41,827 bases of DNA from Rhizorhabdus sp. Its GTDB lineage: Bacteria > Pseudomonadota > Alphaproteobacteria > Sphingomonadales > Sphingomonadaceae. The DNA lies in contig NZ_JAGMXV010000016.1 in NCBI RefSeq assembly GCF_018006725.1, positions 1 through 41,827 on the forward strand, written 5' to 3'. Positions 17,504-25,409 of this stretch are shown in pieces. The notes below the pieces were generated by a model. That model had not been told where the DNA came from. It ran no database searches and saw nothing but the letters and a program-made list of their open reading frames with translations. Position 1 is the first letter of the stretch. The number at the start of each line of letters is the position of its first letter. The position numbers were made by a program, and so were the translations under genes.

Positions 17504-19335
17504 CAGCGCCGCTCCCAGGGCCAGAGCTGGGTCGTGAGCGATATCAGGAAGCGGGGATCCTTGTTCTTCGTCTGGAACCCGGCCTTCCTCAGCGGCACGG
17601 CGATCGTGCCATCGATGCGAAAGCGATTGTTCAGGATCGCCCGCAGACCGCCGCCCACCGAATAGAGCGCATCGAGATCGTCCCGGCCGAGTTGCTTGTT
17701 CCACGTCAACGCGACGTCGGTAAACACATAAGGCAGGACGTTGAGGTTGACCTTCTGGAAAGGCTGCACCCGAGGAAAGCGCAGCTCGAAGCCGCTGCCC
17801 AGACCGCTGTCGCCGATGATCGTGCCGGGATCATAGCCGCGCCCGATCGAGAAGTTGCCGCCCGAATATTCCTCGAAGCTGAACAACGGATCAAACGCAT
17901 ATTGCGCGCGTGGCGTCGCCGCGATCCAATAGCCCTTGCCGAGCGCATATTCGAGCGAGGCGGATGCGCGGACCAGCCGCGACGTCTTGTCGCCGTCGAG
18001 CCGTGCCGGCGGAACATATCCGGCGGGTAGCGGCCGAACGGTCGGAACCGATGGAGATGCACCGAAAATGTCCAGGCCCTGCCGGAACTCTACCGAACCC
18101 GAGGCGCGCCAGCTGGGGAAACGCCGCTCGGCAATATCGGCCGCGTCAAAGTCGAGACGGAGATAGCCGACGCGCAGACGATCGCGCGTGAGATCCTGAC
18201 CGTTGAAGGTAACGACCTGATTCAGATAGTCGAGACCAGCCGCACCCGAGAGGCTGAAGGCCTGGGTGCGGATGAACGGATAGCGGGTTTCGCCGGTGGC
18301 GAACAGCGTTCGCGCCCGCAGCCTGATCGCACCACCGACATCCGGCTTCGACCAGGCGTAGGTGAAGTTACCGCTGAGAACGAGCCCTTCCGAACCGATC
18401 CGGGTGTCGTAGCCCAGCTGGACGAGCCGCTGCTCCTTGAAGTCGGCGGTGCTGCCGACCGACGCAGTCAGCCGGTCGCCGCCGAGCAGACCATAGGCCG
18501 CGCCCTGCAAGGTGCCGTTCCAGCGCCCCGAGCTACGCGCGGAGAAATTCTGGAGGCTGTAATTCACCTCGACCGGAGTGCGCGTCACGCTGACTTCACC
18601 GACCAGCTCGCCCGGCGCGCCGCCTGCGGGCTTGAGCGCGAGACGGACGTCATAGCCGGGGACGTCGCGCGCCAGGATCAGATAGCGTTCGGCGGTGTAG
18701 CGGTTGAAGACGCTGTCCTGCGTCAGGTGCGACAGATAACCCGCCAGCAGCTTTTCCGCCGGCCCCGCGTCACCACGCACGCGCACCGCGACGATCTTGG
18801 CGAACAGCACCTGGAACTTGACCACGCCATTTTCGATCCGCTGCACCGGCACCTGCACGGCCGCGAGATAGCCCTTGCGACGCAGCGCGGTGGCAGCGGC
18901 ATCGCGGATCGTGCAGATCGTGGCGATCGGACGGTCGGCGCCGAGCAGCGAGGCATAGGAGGCCTTCAACTCCTCCGCCGAAACGCCCTGAAGATTGGCG
19001 AACTGCGCCTCGGTGATTGTCACCTTGATATTGGCGTAGGCCGGCGCATCGAGCGCGCAAGGTGCCCGTTCGATATCGCCGTCGATGGTAAGACGCGAAG
19101 GCCCGGGAGCCGGCTGCTGCGTCGTGCGATTGAGCTCGTCGCGGCCGGGCGCGATCTGCTGACCGGTCGGCGTCTGGATCTGGGCCAGCACGGCCGAATC
19201 CATCGACGAAGCAAAGAAACAAGCTGCCAATATGGCAGCGGGCCTGAACGGACTGCGCAAGACGTCCCCCGATTTCCCCTGTCGGCGATCCCCTTCGCCG
19301 CCTGCTTCAATACCCCCCCACCGGGGCCTTGTCAT
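17503..19335 (-). CDS. Two-partner secretion outer-membrane transporter (TpsB, ShlB/FhaC/HecB family)
   Basis: This is a 610-residue Omp85-related transporter. A signal peptide runs to about residue 51 (ILAACFFASSMDSAVLAQ). One or two POTRA domains follow (about 75-240, with RKGYLAAVQVPVQRIENGVVKFQVL and LLAGYLSHLTQDSVFNRYTAERYL), then a 16-strand beta-barrel. The barrel has SIGRGYDPGTIIGDSG near residue 500, matching the conserved VRGY-type loop-6 motif, and it ends with aromatic-rich strands. The start is uncertain: ATG at 19335 gives a 25-residue polar extension, whereas TTG at 19260 has GGGGGAC in front, the same site used by tpsA, and would give a normal signal peptide. It is the first gene of the tpsB-CHAT-tpsA operon and should export TpsA. 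Confidence 0.92.
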   Translation of the reverse strand: MTRPRWGGIEAGGEGDRRQGKSGDVLRSPFRPAAILAACFFASSMDSAVLAQIQTPTGQQIAPGRDELNRTTQQPAPGPSRLTIDGDIERAPCALDAPAYANIKVTITEAQFANLQGVSAEELKASYASLLGADRPIATICTIRDAAATALRRKGYLAAVQVPVQRIENGVVKFQVLFAKIVAVRVRGDAGPAEKLLAGYLSHLTQDSVFNRYTAERYLILARDVPGYDVRLALKPAGGAPGELVGEVSVTRTPVEVNYSLQNFSARSSGRWNGTLQGAAYGLLGGDRLTASVGSTADFKEQRLVQLGYDTRIGSEGLVLSGNFTYAWSKPDVGGAIRLRARTLFATGETRYPFIRTQAFSLSGAAGLDYLNQVVTFNGQDLTRDRLRVGYLRLDFDAADIAERRFPSWRASGSVEFRQGLDIFGASPSVPTVRPLPAGYVPPARLDGDKTSRLVRASASLEYALGKGYWIAATPRAQYAFDPLFSFEEYSGGNFSIGRGYDPGTIIGDSGLGSGFELRFPRVQPFQKVNLNVLPYVFTDVALTWNKQLGRDDLDALYSVGGGLRAILNNRFRIDGTIAVPLRKAGFQTKNKDPRFLISLTTQLWPWERR

Positions 19336-19342
19336 CGTAATA

Positions 19343-19359
19343 GTTCAATGCCGTTCAAT
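19343..19359 (-). promoter_or_regulatory. Direct repeat in the tpsB promoter region
   Basis: GTTCAAT occurs at 19343-19349 and 19353-19359, a 10-bp period (one helical turn), just upstream of the longest tpsB start. It could be an operator or activator site for the TPS operon. It is not a SOS box because the GTTC spacing is 6, not 7. Confidence 0.35.
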
Positions 19360-19420
19360 AGTTTGTGCGTTTCGACACAGCGACCTGCCGTTGCGTCACG
19401 AGACCATCCGCACGGGCCAG

Positions 19421-19440
19421 ACCGAAACGTAACCGAAACG
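19421..19440 (+). promoter_or_regulatory. ACCGAAACG direct repeat between tpsB and btuB
   Basis: ACCGAAACG is repeated at 19421-19429 and 19432-19440 with an 11-bp period. It lies in the divergent region, about 60 bases before the riboswitch, where a btuB or tpsB regulator could bind. No known motif is recognised. Confidence 0.3.
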
Positions 19441-19496
19441 AGTCCCGCCGCTTGGCGCTTGCGTCGTACCGCCACTTTACCTAGAGGCGCGATCGC

Positions 19497-19680
19497 GACG
19501 GGTCCCGGAGACGGGACTAAAAGGGAATTCGGAAGCGGGCGACCGCAAGCCGGAGCTGCCCCCGCAACTGTGATCGGCGAGCGATCGTCCGCACATGCCA
19601 CTGGATGTCTCAACATCCGGGAAGGCTGGGCGACCGCGATGACCCGAGAGCCAGGAGACCTGCCCGTCGCGGTCGTTCCA
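19497..19680 (+). ncRNA. Cobalamin (vitamin B12) riboswitch
   Basis: The leader of btuB carries the conserved cobalamin aptamer parts in order: GGGAATTCGG near 19523, the core GCTGCCCCCGCAACTGT near 19556-19571, CCACTGG near 19598, GGGAAGGC near 19620, and the B12 box AGCCAGGAGACCTGCC at 19649-19664. Binding of adenosylcobalamin or a related corrinoid should switch off the receptor gene 150 bases downstream. The expression platform between 19680 and 19812 is not clear by eye. Confidence 0.94.
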
Positions 19681-19812
19681 TCATGCGGGCGGGGTGCACC
19701 ACATGATCGAGGCGAAATCCTCGCGTGACGACGATCGTAAAGGGTCGCGCGCGGAGGATATCCATCCTTTCCGTCCGGGGCCCTGATGACTTGTCATTGA
19801 GGGGTTTCCGCC

Positions 19813-21696
19813 ATGTCCAGACTATCGTTTCTCTCCTGCATCCTGCTCTCGACCGCGGCCCTGCCGGCCGTCGCCCATGCCGAAGACGCAGCCGAAGACG
19901 CCGACACCATCGTCGTCACCGCGACGCGGACCGAAACGCCGCTGTCGCAGGTCGCCCAGTCGATCTCCGTCGTGGATGCGAAGACGCTGGAATTGCGGCA
20001 GACGCCGTCGGTCGCCGAGCTCCTGCGCACGCTGCCCGGCGTGACCATCGTCCGCAATGGCGGCCTGGGCTCGACCACCAGCGTCTTCATCCGTGGCGCG
20101 GAAAGCGACCAGACCGTGGCGCTCATCGACGGGGTCAAGCTCAACGACCCGTCCGCACCCGGCGGCGGCTTCAACTTCGCCGACCTGCTGACCGACAATC
20201 TCGACCGGATCGAGGTGCTGCGCGGGGCGCAATCGGTGCTGTGGGGCAGCCAGGCGATCGGTGGCGTGGTCAACCTGATCACCTCTGCGCCGACACAGGG
20301 GCTGCAGATCAAGGCGAGCGGCGAATATGGCCGCTACGACGCCGGTCGCGCCGTCGCCAACATTTCAGGCACTGTCGGCCCTGTCGCACTCAGCGCGGGC
20401 GCCGGCTATCTGACCACCGACGGCATCTCGGTCGCGGACCGTAGCGGCGGCGGTACCGAGCCGGACGGCTATCATCTGTTCGGAGCCCATGCGAAGGCGC
20501 AGGTCGCGCTCGCCGACGATCTGTCACTCGACCTCCGTGGCTTCTATACGAAGAGCAAGGTCGACCTCGACGGCTTTCCGCCCCCCAATTTCGAACTCGG
20601 CGATACCGACGAATATTCGCGGCAGGAACAGATCGTCGGCTATGCCGGGCTGAACGCCGCGCTGTTCGACGGCCGGCTGAAAAACCGCCTTGCGGTCGCC
20701 TGGACGCGGATCGATCGGCAGAATTACGACCCGGCCGGCACGCCAATCCTGACCTTCGATGCGCTGGGGCGCAATTTGCGTTTCGAATATCAGGGCGGTG
20801 CGGAACTTGCGCGCTCGGCCGACGTCACCTTCGGCGCCGAGCATGAAGGCCAGCGCTACCGGACCGAAAGCGTCTTTTCGCCGCTCGATCGCAAGAAGGC
20901 GAACATCGACAGCGTCTATGGGTTGCTGACGCTGCGTCCGCTCGCGGGGGTGACGGCCGCCGCCGGCATCCGACATGACGACCACAGCCAGTTCGGTGGC
21001 AAGAGCAGCGCCAACGCCAGCCTCGTATGGACTCCGAATGAGGGCGCAACGATCCTGCGCGCTACTTATAGCGAAGGATTCAAGGCGCCCTCGCTGTATC
21101 AACTCTACGGCGACTTCGGAAATGACGACCTCCGCCCCGAAGTAGCGAAGAGCTGGGATGCCGGTGTCGAACAATCGCTGATCGACGGGCTGCTGCAGGC
21201 GCGGGCGACCTGGTTCGAGCGCCGGGTGGTCAACCAGATCGACTTCGACCTGTCGACCTTCACCTACGCCAATATCGCCAGAGCGCGCGCACGCGGCGCA
21301 GAGATCGAACTGGTGATGCAGCCGACGCCCGGCTTCGAAGTCCGCGCAAACTACACCTACACCAAGGCTCAGAACCGCGAGCGGAGCAGTGCCAATTTCG
21401 GCAACGACCTCGCACGTCGCCCGCGTAACGCTGTGAGCGTGACGGCCGATTATGCATGGAGCGCAGGCTCGATCGGCGCGACGATCACCCATGTCTCGAA
21501 CAGCTTCGACAATGCCGCCAACAGCGTCAGACTGGGCGGCTATGCGCTGGTCGACATTCGCGCGAGCATGCCCCTCACCGAGAATGTCGAGGTGTACGCG
21601 CGCGTCGAAAATCTCTTCGACGAGCGCTATCAGACCGCCTCCGGCTACGGCCAGCCCGGCCGCGCGGCTACGGGCGGCGTCCGGCTGCGATATTGA
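19813..21696 (+). CDS. btuB: TonB-dependent vitamin B12 receptor BtuB
   Basis: This is a 627-residue outer-membrane receptor. A signal peptide ends near residue 23 (PAVAHA), followed by a TonB box (DTIVVTATRTET). The plug domain has the typical order VAELLRTLPGV, FIRGAESDQTVALIDGVKLND and DRIEVLRGAQSVLWGSQAIGGVVN. The 22-strand barrel ends in a BtuB-like C terminus (RVENLFDERYQTASGYGQPGRAATGGVRLRY). The ATG at 19813 has GAGGGG eight bases upstream. It takes up cobalamin across the outer membrane and is controlled by the riboswitch in front, which supports the substrate. No other B12 transport or synthesis gene lies in the window. Confidence 0.95.
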   Translation: MSRLSFLSCILLSTAALPAVAHAEDAAEDADTIVVTATRTETPLSQVAQSISVVDAKTLELRQTPSVAELLRTLPGVTIVRNGGLGSTTSVFIRGAESDQTVALIDGVKLNDPSAPGGGFNFADLLTDNLDRIEVLRGAQSVLWGSQAIGGVVNLITSAPTQGLQIKASGEYGRYDAGRAVANISGTVGPVALSAGAGYLTTDGISVADRSGGGTEPDGYHLFGAHAKAQVALADDLSLDLRGFYTKSKVDLDGFPPPNFELGDTDEYSRQEQIVGYAGLNAALFDGRLKNRLAVAWTRIDRQNYDPAGTPILTFDALGRNLRFEYQGGAELARSADVTFGAEHEGQRYRTESVFSPLDRKKANIDSVYGLLTLRPLAGVTAAAGIRHDDHSQFGGKSSANASLVWTPNEGATILRATYSEGFKAPSLYQLYGDFGNDDLRPEVAKSWDAGVEQSLIDGLLQARATWFERRVVNQIDFDLSTFTYANIARARARGAEIELVMQPTPGFEVRANYTYTKAQNRERSSANFGNDLARRPRNAVSVTADYAWSAGSIGATITHVSNSFDNAANSVRLGGYALVDIRASMPLTENVEVYARVENLFDERYQTASGYGQPGRAATGGVRLRY

Positions 21697-21748
21697 GACC
21701 GACCCGGCGGGCTAGTCTTCGGGCACGTGCGGGCAAGGCACTTTCCGA

Positions 21749-21767
21749 CGGAAGCCGGAGGCTTCCG
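21749..21767. terminator. Hairpin between btuB and the convergent response regulator gene
   Basis: CGGAAGCC (21749-21756) pairs with GGCTTCCG (21760-21767) around a 3-base loop. It sits between two converging genes, so it can serve both; no clear U-tract follows on either strand. Confidence 0.45.
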
Positions 21768-21788
21768 GCCGGGACGGGCCGCCGATCG

Positions 21789-22400
21789 TCAGAGCCTGCC
21801 CGCAAGAGCGAAGACGCGCATCGCGTCGAAGATCGTGGGCGCGTCGAGCTTGGCGAGAGCCAGCGCCCGCGCGCGCTGCACGTCCCGCGGGGTCACACCC
21901 ATTGCCGACGCTATGTCGGCGTTCGACTGCCCTTCGAAGATCAGCGCCATCGAACGATCCTCCTCGCTGGTCAGCGCCGCCACCCGGGACTGCGCATGAG
22001 AGACGAGGGCCTGCCATTGGCCGTCCCCCCTCAGGCGGTGCAAGGCCCGTTCGACCGCGTCGAACAGCGCCACAGGATCGACGGGCTTGTGGAGAAAGTC
22101 GACTGCGCCCAGCCTGAACATGCTGACCGCAGTCGCGAAATCGCTGAATCCCGTAACGACGACAAAAGGAAAAGACGGCGAGCGGCGCGACAGAGCCTCG
22201 ACGATCACGCTGCCGTTCGATCCCGGAAGCTGCATGTCGACGAGCACGCAGCCTGGATCCAGGCTGTCGAGCGCTGCGAGAAAGCTGTCGCTATTGTCGA
22301 ATTCGGCGTGGTCCCAGCCTCCGTCGGCCTGGAACAGGCTTATGATCGAGGCGCGCACGATCGCTTCGTCATCAATGATGTAAAGCCATTTGCCTTTCAT
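21789..22400 (-). CDS. FixJ-type response regulator (REC plus LuxR-like HTH)
   Basis: This 203-residue protein has an N-terminal receiver domain with the acidic pair (YIIDDE), the phospho-acceptor Asp (CVLVDMQLPG), the switch Thr (VVVTGFSD) and Lys (DFLHKPVD). A C-terminal helix-turn-helix of LuxR/FixJ type follows (about residues 145-195, LTSEEDRSMALIFEGQSNADIASAMGV). The start MKGKWLYIIDDE at 22400 is chosen because it places the receiver at the N terminus; the frame stays open upstream to 22487, but that extension looks non-coding. No histidine kinase is encoded nearby, so its partner lies elsewhere. It diverges from the CheY-like gene across an AT-rich gap. Confidence 0.88.
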   Translation of the reverse strand: MKGKWLYIIDDEAIVRASIISLFQADGGWDHAEFDNSDSFLAALDSLDPGCVLVDMQLPGSNGSVIVEALSRRSPSFPFVVVTGFSDFATAVSMFRLGAVDFLHKPVDPVALFDAVERALHRLRGDGQWQALVSHAQSRVAALTSEEDRSMALIFEGQSNADIASAMGVTPRDVQRARALALAKLDAPTIFDAMRVFALAGRL

Positions 22401-22906
22401 CGCCGCAGGACGACCACACCCAACGCCACACAAACCTCCACGCCACCATCTTACAGACAGAGAATTCCGATAATCATCAAATTCCATCTGGCAACATAAA
22501 ATTAAATATCAGTGAAATTTATCAGATCGAAACCTCACAAATGAGCCCTGTTGCAGCAGTGTTTGCAAATAAATACCGACTGACAAACGCCAGAACCACG
22601 TGAAGATCACATTTACGCCGATGGGAAAGATAACGGATTTTTACTGTAAAATCGTGAAATTTATTTGTGCGTTTTATATTTAGGCCAATACTGTCATGCT
22701 CGAGACGGCATCGCCGTTTCAAGGGATGCCCTGGGCCCCTCTCCGCATGTCGATACCTGTCGGATCGGCCGATCGATCGTGCGCGGACGGCTATGCGAAA
22801 AGCGCAGACGGCTCGCTTCTCCGGTGTTCTACCTAGGCGTGGAAACCCCTCGTTAAGCCCAGCCGACTAAAGTGCGTCCCGCAATCATGGGCTGACGAGC
22901 GGCTGA
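22401..22906. other. AT-rich divergent intergenic region
   Basis: These 506 bases without a convincing gene separate two response regulator genes. Counting bases 22501-22680 gives 64 G+C out of 180 (36%), far below the surrounding DNA. One open frame of 66 codons on the minus strand (22522-22722) has no ribosome site and unusual composition and is not accepted as a gene. A GATTTT/AAAATC hairpin lies near 22636-22651 and a GATCGGCCGATC palindrome at 22763-22774. It probably holds both promoters and binding sites for a nucleoid or response regulator protein. Confidence 0.6.
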
Positions 22907-23272
22907 ATGGCAAAAATCCTGACCGTGGACGATTCCTCGACTATCCGGCGGCTGCTCGGAGCGGTTCTCCGCGGACAGGGTCATGACGTGGCCGAAGCCG
23001 AGGACGGCGTCGCCGCGCTCGAATGGCTCGCCGAACATGACCGGCCCGATCTGCTGATCACCGACATCAACATGCCGCGCCTGGACGGGCTGGGCCTGGT
23101 CGAAGCCGTGCGGTCGCTGGACCGCCACCGCGATATCCCGATCCTGGTCCTGTCTACCGAATATTCGGACGAGAAGCAGAGCCGCGCGCGCAAGGCCGGA
23201 GTTGCCGGCTGGATCATAAAGCCGTTCGCGCCGGCGAAGCTCCTGCACGCCGTGGAGACCGCGGCCGCCTGA
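22907..23272 (+). CDS. CheY-like single-domain response regulator
   Basis: This 121-residue stand-alone receiver domain has LTVDDSST at the start, the phospho-acceptor Asp in LLITDINMPRLDG, Ser/Thr in LVLSTEYSD and the conserved Lys in GWIIKPFAP. The fold is complete and there is no output domain, so signalling is by protein contact. The FSxE-type layout and closeness to chemotaxis CheY suggest control of a flagellar motor or a phosphorelay, but no chemotaxis gene is present here. It starts 17 bases before converging with no other gene on its strand. Confidence 0.9.
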   Translation: MAKILTVDDSSTIRRLLGAVLRGQGHDVAEAEDGVAALEWLAEHDRPDLLITDINMPRLDGLGLVEAVRSLDRHRDIPILVLSTEYSDEKQSRARKAGVAGWIIKPFAPAKLLHAVETAAA

Positions 23273-23289
23273 AAGCTGCGCCCATCCCT

Positions 23290-24492
23290 TCAGGCCCGCT
23301 GCCGTCCGAAGAGATCGAGCAGTTGCGCGGCGCTGCGGTCGACGTCATGCCGCGCGACCACGCGGCTACGCCCTTCCGAGCCGAGCGCGGCGAGCCGTTC
23401 CGGCGAACAGTCCAATGCTTCTGCCATCGCCTTGGCCAGTCCGACCACGTCGCCGGGTGCCACCAACCAGCCGCAGCGCTCATCCACCAACTCGGCTATG
23501 CCCGCGACCGGGGTCGTCACCACCGGCCGGCCGAGCGCCAGCGCTTCCATCAGCACGATAGGAAGCCCTTCGGCATGACTCGGCAGGATCAGCGCCCTCG
23601 CCTCGCCGATCAGCCGGCGCACCTCGTCATTGTCGCGCCAGCCAAGGAGCCGGACATGGTCCGCCACCCCGGCTTTGGCGACGGCGCGCTCGATTGCGCC
23701 GCGATCCTCGCCGTCGCCAACCAGCAGAATCCGAGCCTCGGGATGATCTGGCAGCAGCGCCGCCACCGCCGCCGGAATGTCGACTTGCCCTTTCTGGGGA
23801 CAAAGCCGGCCGACGCAGAGCAGCATCGTTCCAGACGGCCCGGCATCCGCCGTTCTCGGATATTCGCGCAGATCGAGGCCGCAAGAGATGATCTCGATCC
23901 GGCTCGCCAAGGCCTCGGGCAGATGTCGGACCAAGCGGTCGCGACAATAGCGGCTGATCGCCACGATGGCTTCGGCATGGTACGCCTTGTCGACGAAGGC
24001 GTTGCGACCGAGCACCTCCAGTTCGTCGGGCCCATGCACGGTGAAGCTGTAGCGCGGCCCGCCCAGAAGCCGGGCAAGCATCGCCACCGCCGCCGCGTTG
24101 GTGGAGAAATGCGCGTGGACATGGTCGATGCCGAGCGCGGCACAGCGCTGCCGCAGCCTGACCGCCTGCGCCACATAGGCGACGTGCCTGACCACCCCCT
24201 CGCCGGCGCGGCGATAGAGCGCCCAGCCATGGCGGATCGCGCGGAACAAGCCGGCGGGATTGCCTAACAGTTCGACGATCAGTCCCGCCAACAGTCCGAT
24301 CAGCTTGCCACTCAAAAGATATTCGGTCTTGTCCTGCTCGGCGCGATCGGCCGGATCGACCAGCCCCTCGGCCCAGCGGCGGACGGCGAACCGCTTGACC
24401 GGCACACCCGCCCGCTCGATCGCGGCGATCTCGCGTCGGATGAAGGTCGTGCTCGTCATCGGATAGCTGTTGAGCAGATAAGCGATCTTCAC
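23290..24492 (-). CDS. Family 4 glycosyltransferase
   Basis: This 400-residue GT-B fold glycosyltransferase has the N-terminal acceptor domain (MKIAYLLNSYPMTSTTFIRREI) and the HVHAHFSTNAA segment. The donor domain has MLLCVGRLCPQKG and the EX7E motif in HAEGLPIVLMEALALGRPVV (about residues 310-325). It resembles WcaL/AmsK-type enzymes that add a sugar to a lipid-linked exopolysaccharide or similar glycan. The start is GTG at 24492 and overlaps the stop of the upstream oxidoreductase (GTGA). It is the last gene of a three-gene operon with two Gfo/Idh/MocA enzymes, which suggests synthesis and transfer of an unusual sugar. Confidence 0.88.
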   Translation of the reverse strand: MKIAYLLNSYPMTSTTFIRREIAAIERAGVPVKRFAVRRWAEGLVDPADRAEQDKTEYLLSGKLIGLLAGLIVELLGNPAGLFRAIRHGWALYRRAGEGVVRHVAYVAQAVRLRQRCAALGIDHVHAHFSTNAAAVAMLARLLGGPRYSFTVHGPDELEVLGRNAFVDKAYHAEAIVAISRYCRDRLVRHLPEALASRIEIISCGLDLREYPRTADAGPSGTMLLCVGRLCPQKGQVDIPAAVAALLPDHPEARILLVGDGEDRGAIERAVAKAGVADHVRLLGWRDNDEVRRLIGEARALILPSHAEGLPIVLMEALALGRPVVTTPVAGIAELVDERCGWLVAPGDVVGLAKAMAEALDCSPERLAALGSEGRSRVVARHDVDRSAAQLLDLFGRQRA

Positions 24493-25409
24493 CGCGACCG
24501 GGCCTCCTCGACCAGCCGCACCACCTCTTCCATCCGGGCATGGGTGACGATGGGGCTCTCAACCTGACCGTCTCGCACCAGTTGCGTGAAATGCGCGATC
24601 TCATGCCGGTAGAGCGATCCGCCGAGCGGATGGAAATCGCCGCCAATCCTTGCGACGGCATCGTTCAAACGCCGTATCAGAGGATTTTGTCGAAGGGCGC
24701 TTCGCCGCCGCGAGATCTGCGGCGCACCGGCGGGCCGCAGGCGCAGACGCTGCGCCGAAAGCAGCGGCGGCGACAGTTCGAGCGTGGCCGCTTCGCCCTC
24801 GATACGGAGATCGTTGGACAGACGCTCGACGAAAGAAACCGACAGATCGGAGCGCGCGCCCCCGCCATGGACCAGCGACAGCCGCGCCGCGACGTCGATG
24901 CCGTCGGTGTCGCGCTCCACCTCGCACGTCATCCCCGCCACCGGGCCGAGCAGGATCAGCGCGAGCATCAGCGGATAGACCGCACGATCGGCCAGCACCC
25001 CCGTACTCGGCATAAACAGACGCGGGAATGCGTCGCGCGAAACCGGATAGCCGAAGCTCGCCTCGAGCCGATCGACACGGCCGAGCCGCCCCTCGGCGAC
25101 AAGAGCGATCGCATGGGCGACTGCGGGCAGGAAGGGCGTCGCCACCGCCTCCATGAAGGTCAGGCCGCGCGATCGGGCAAGGGCGCTAAGCGCCCGAACA
25201 TCGGCACCCGCCAATGCGACGGGCTTCTCGCACAGCACCGCCTTACCGGCCTCGAGTGCCAGGCGCGACTGACGCACATGATCGGCATTGCCGCAGGCCA
25301 CATAGACAGCCTCCGCCTGGTCGGGAGGCACGTCCCCCACCAGCGCGCGCATCGTCGCGGCCATGCGACCGCGACCAATGACGGCGAATCCCAACGACGA
25401 ACCGCTCAT
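24489..25409 (-). CDS. Gfo/Idh/MocA family oxidoreductase
   Basis: This NAD(P)-dependent sugar oxidoreductase-type protein has 306 residues. The N-terminal Rossmann motif is FAVIGRGRMAATM, and the conserved EKP motif (AVLCEKPVALAG, about residues 60-70) marks the catalytic lysine of the family. A C-terminal Gfo/Idh/MocA alpha/beta domain follows. ATG at 25409 overlaps the stop of the preceding gene (TGATG); a GTG one codon earlier is also possible. Family members oxidise or epimerise sugars and nucleotide sugars, but the exact substrate cannot be read. Its tight coupling to the glycosyltransferase suggests a role in making a modified sugar. Confidence 0.87.
   Translation of the reverse strand: MSGSSLGFAVIGRGRMAATMRALVGDVPPDQAEAVYVACGNADHVRQSRLALEAGKAVLCEKPVALAGADVRALSALARSRGLTFMEAVATPFLPAVAHAIALVAEGRLGRVDRLEASFGYPVSRDAFPRLFMPSTGVLADRAVYPLMLALILLGPVAGMTCEVERDTDGIDVAARLSLVHGGGARSDLSVSFVERLSNDLRIEGEAATLELSPPLLSAQRLRLRPAGAPQISRRRSALRQNPLIRRLNDAVARIGGDFHPLGGSLYRHEIAHFTQLVRDGQVESPIVTHARMEEVVRLVEEARSR

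Noticed and set aside
19343..19356. Possible SOS box GTTC-N6-GTTC before tpsB
   Set aside because: Spacing is six, not the seven needed for the alphaproteobacterial LexA box; it is better seen as a direct repeat.
22522..22722. 66-codon minus-strand open frame in the AT-rich gap
   Set aside because: It has no ribosome site, a low-complexity peptide, and strongly AT-rich composition unlike coding DNA of this genome.
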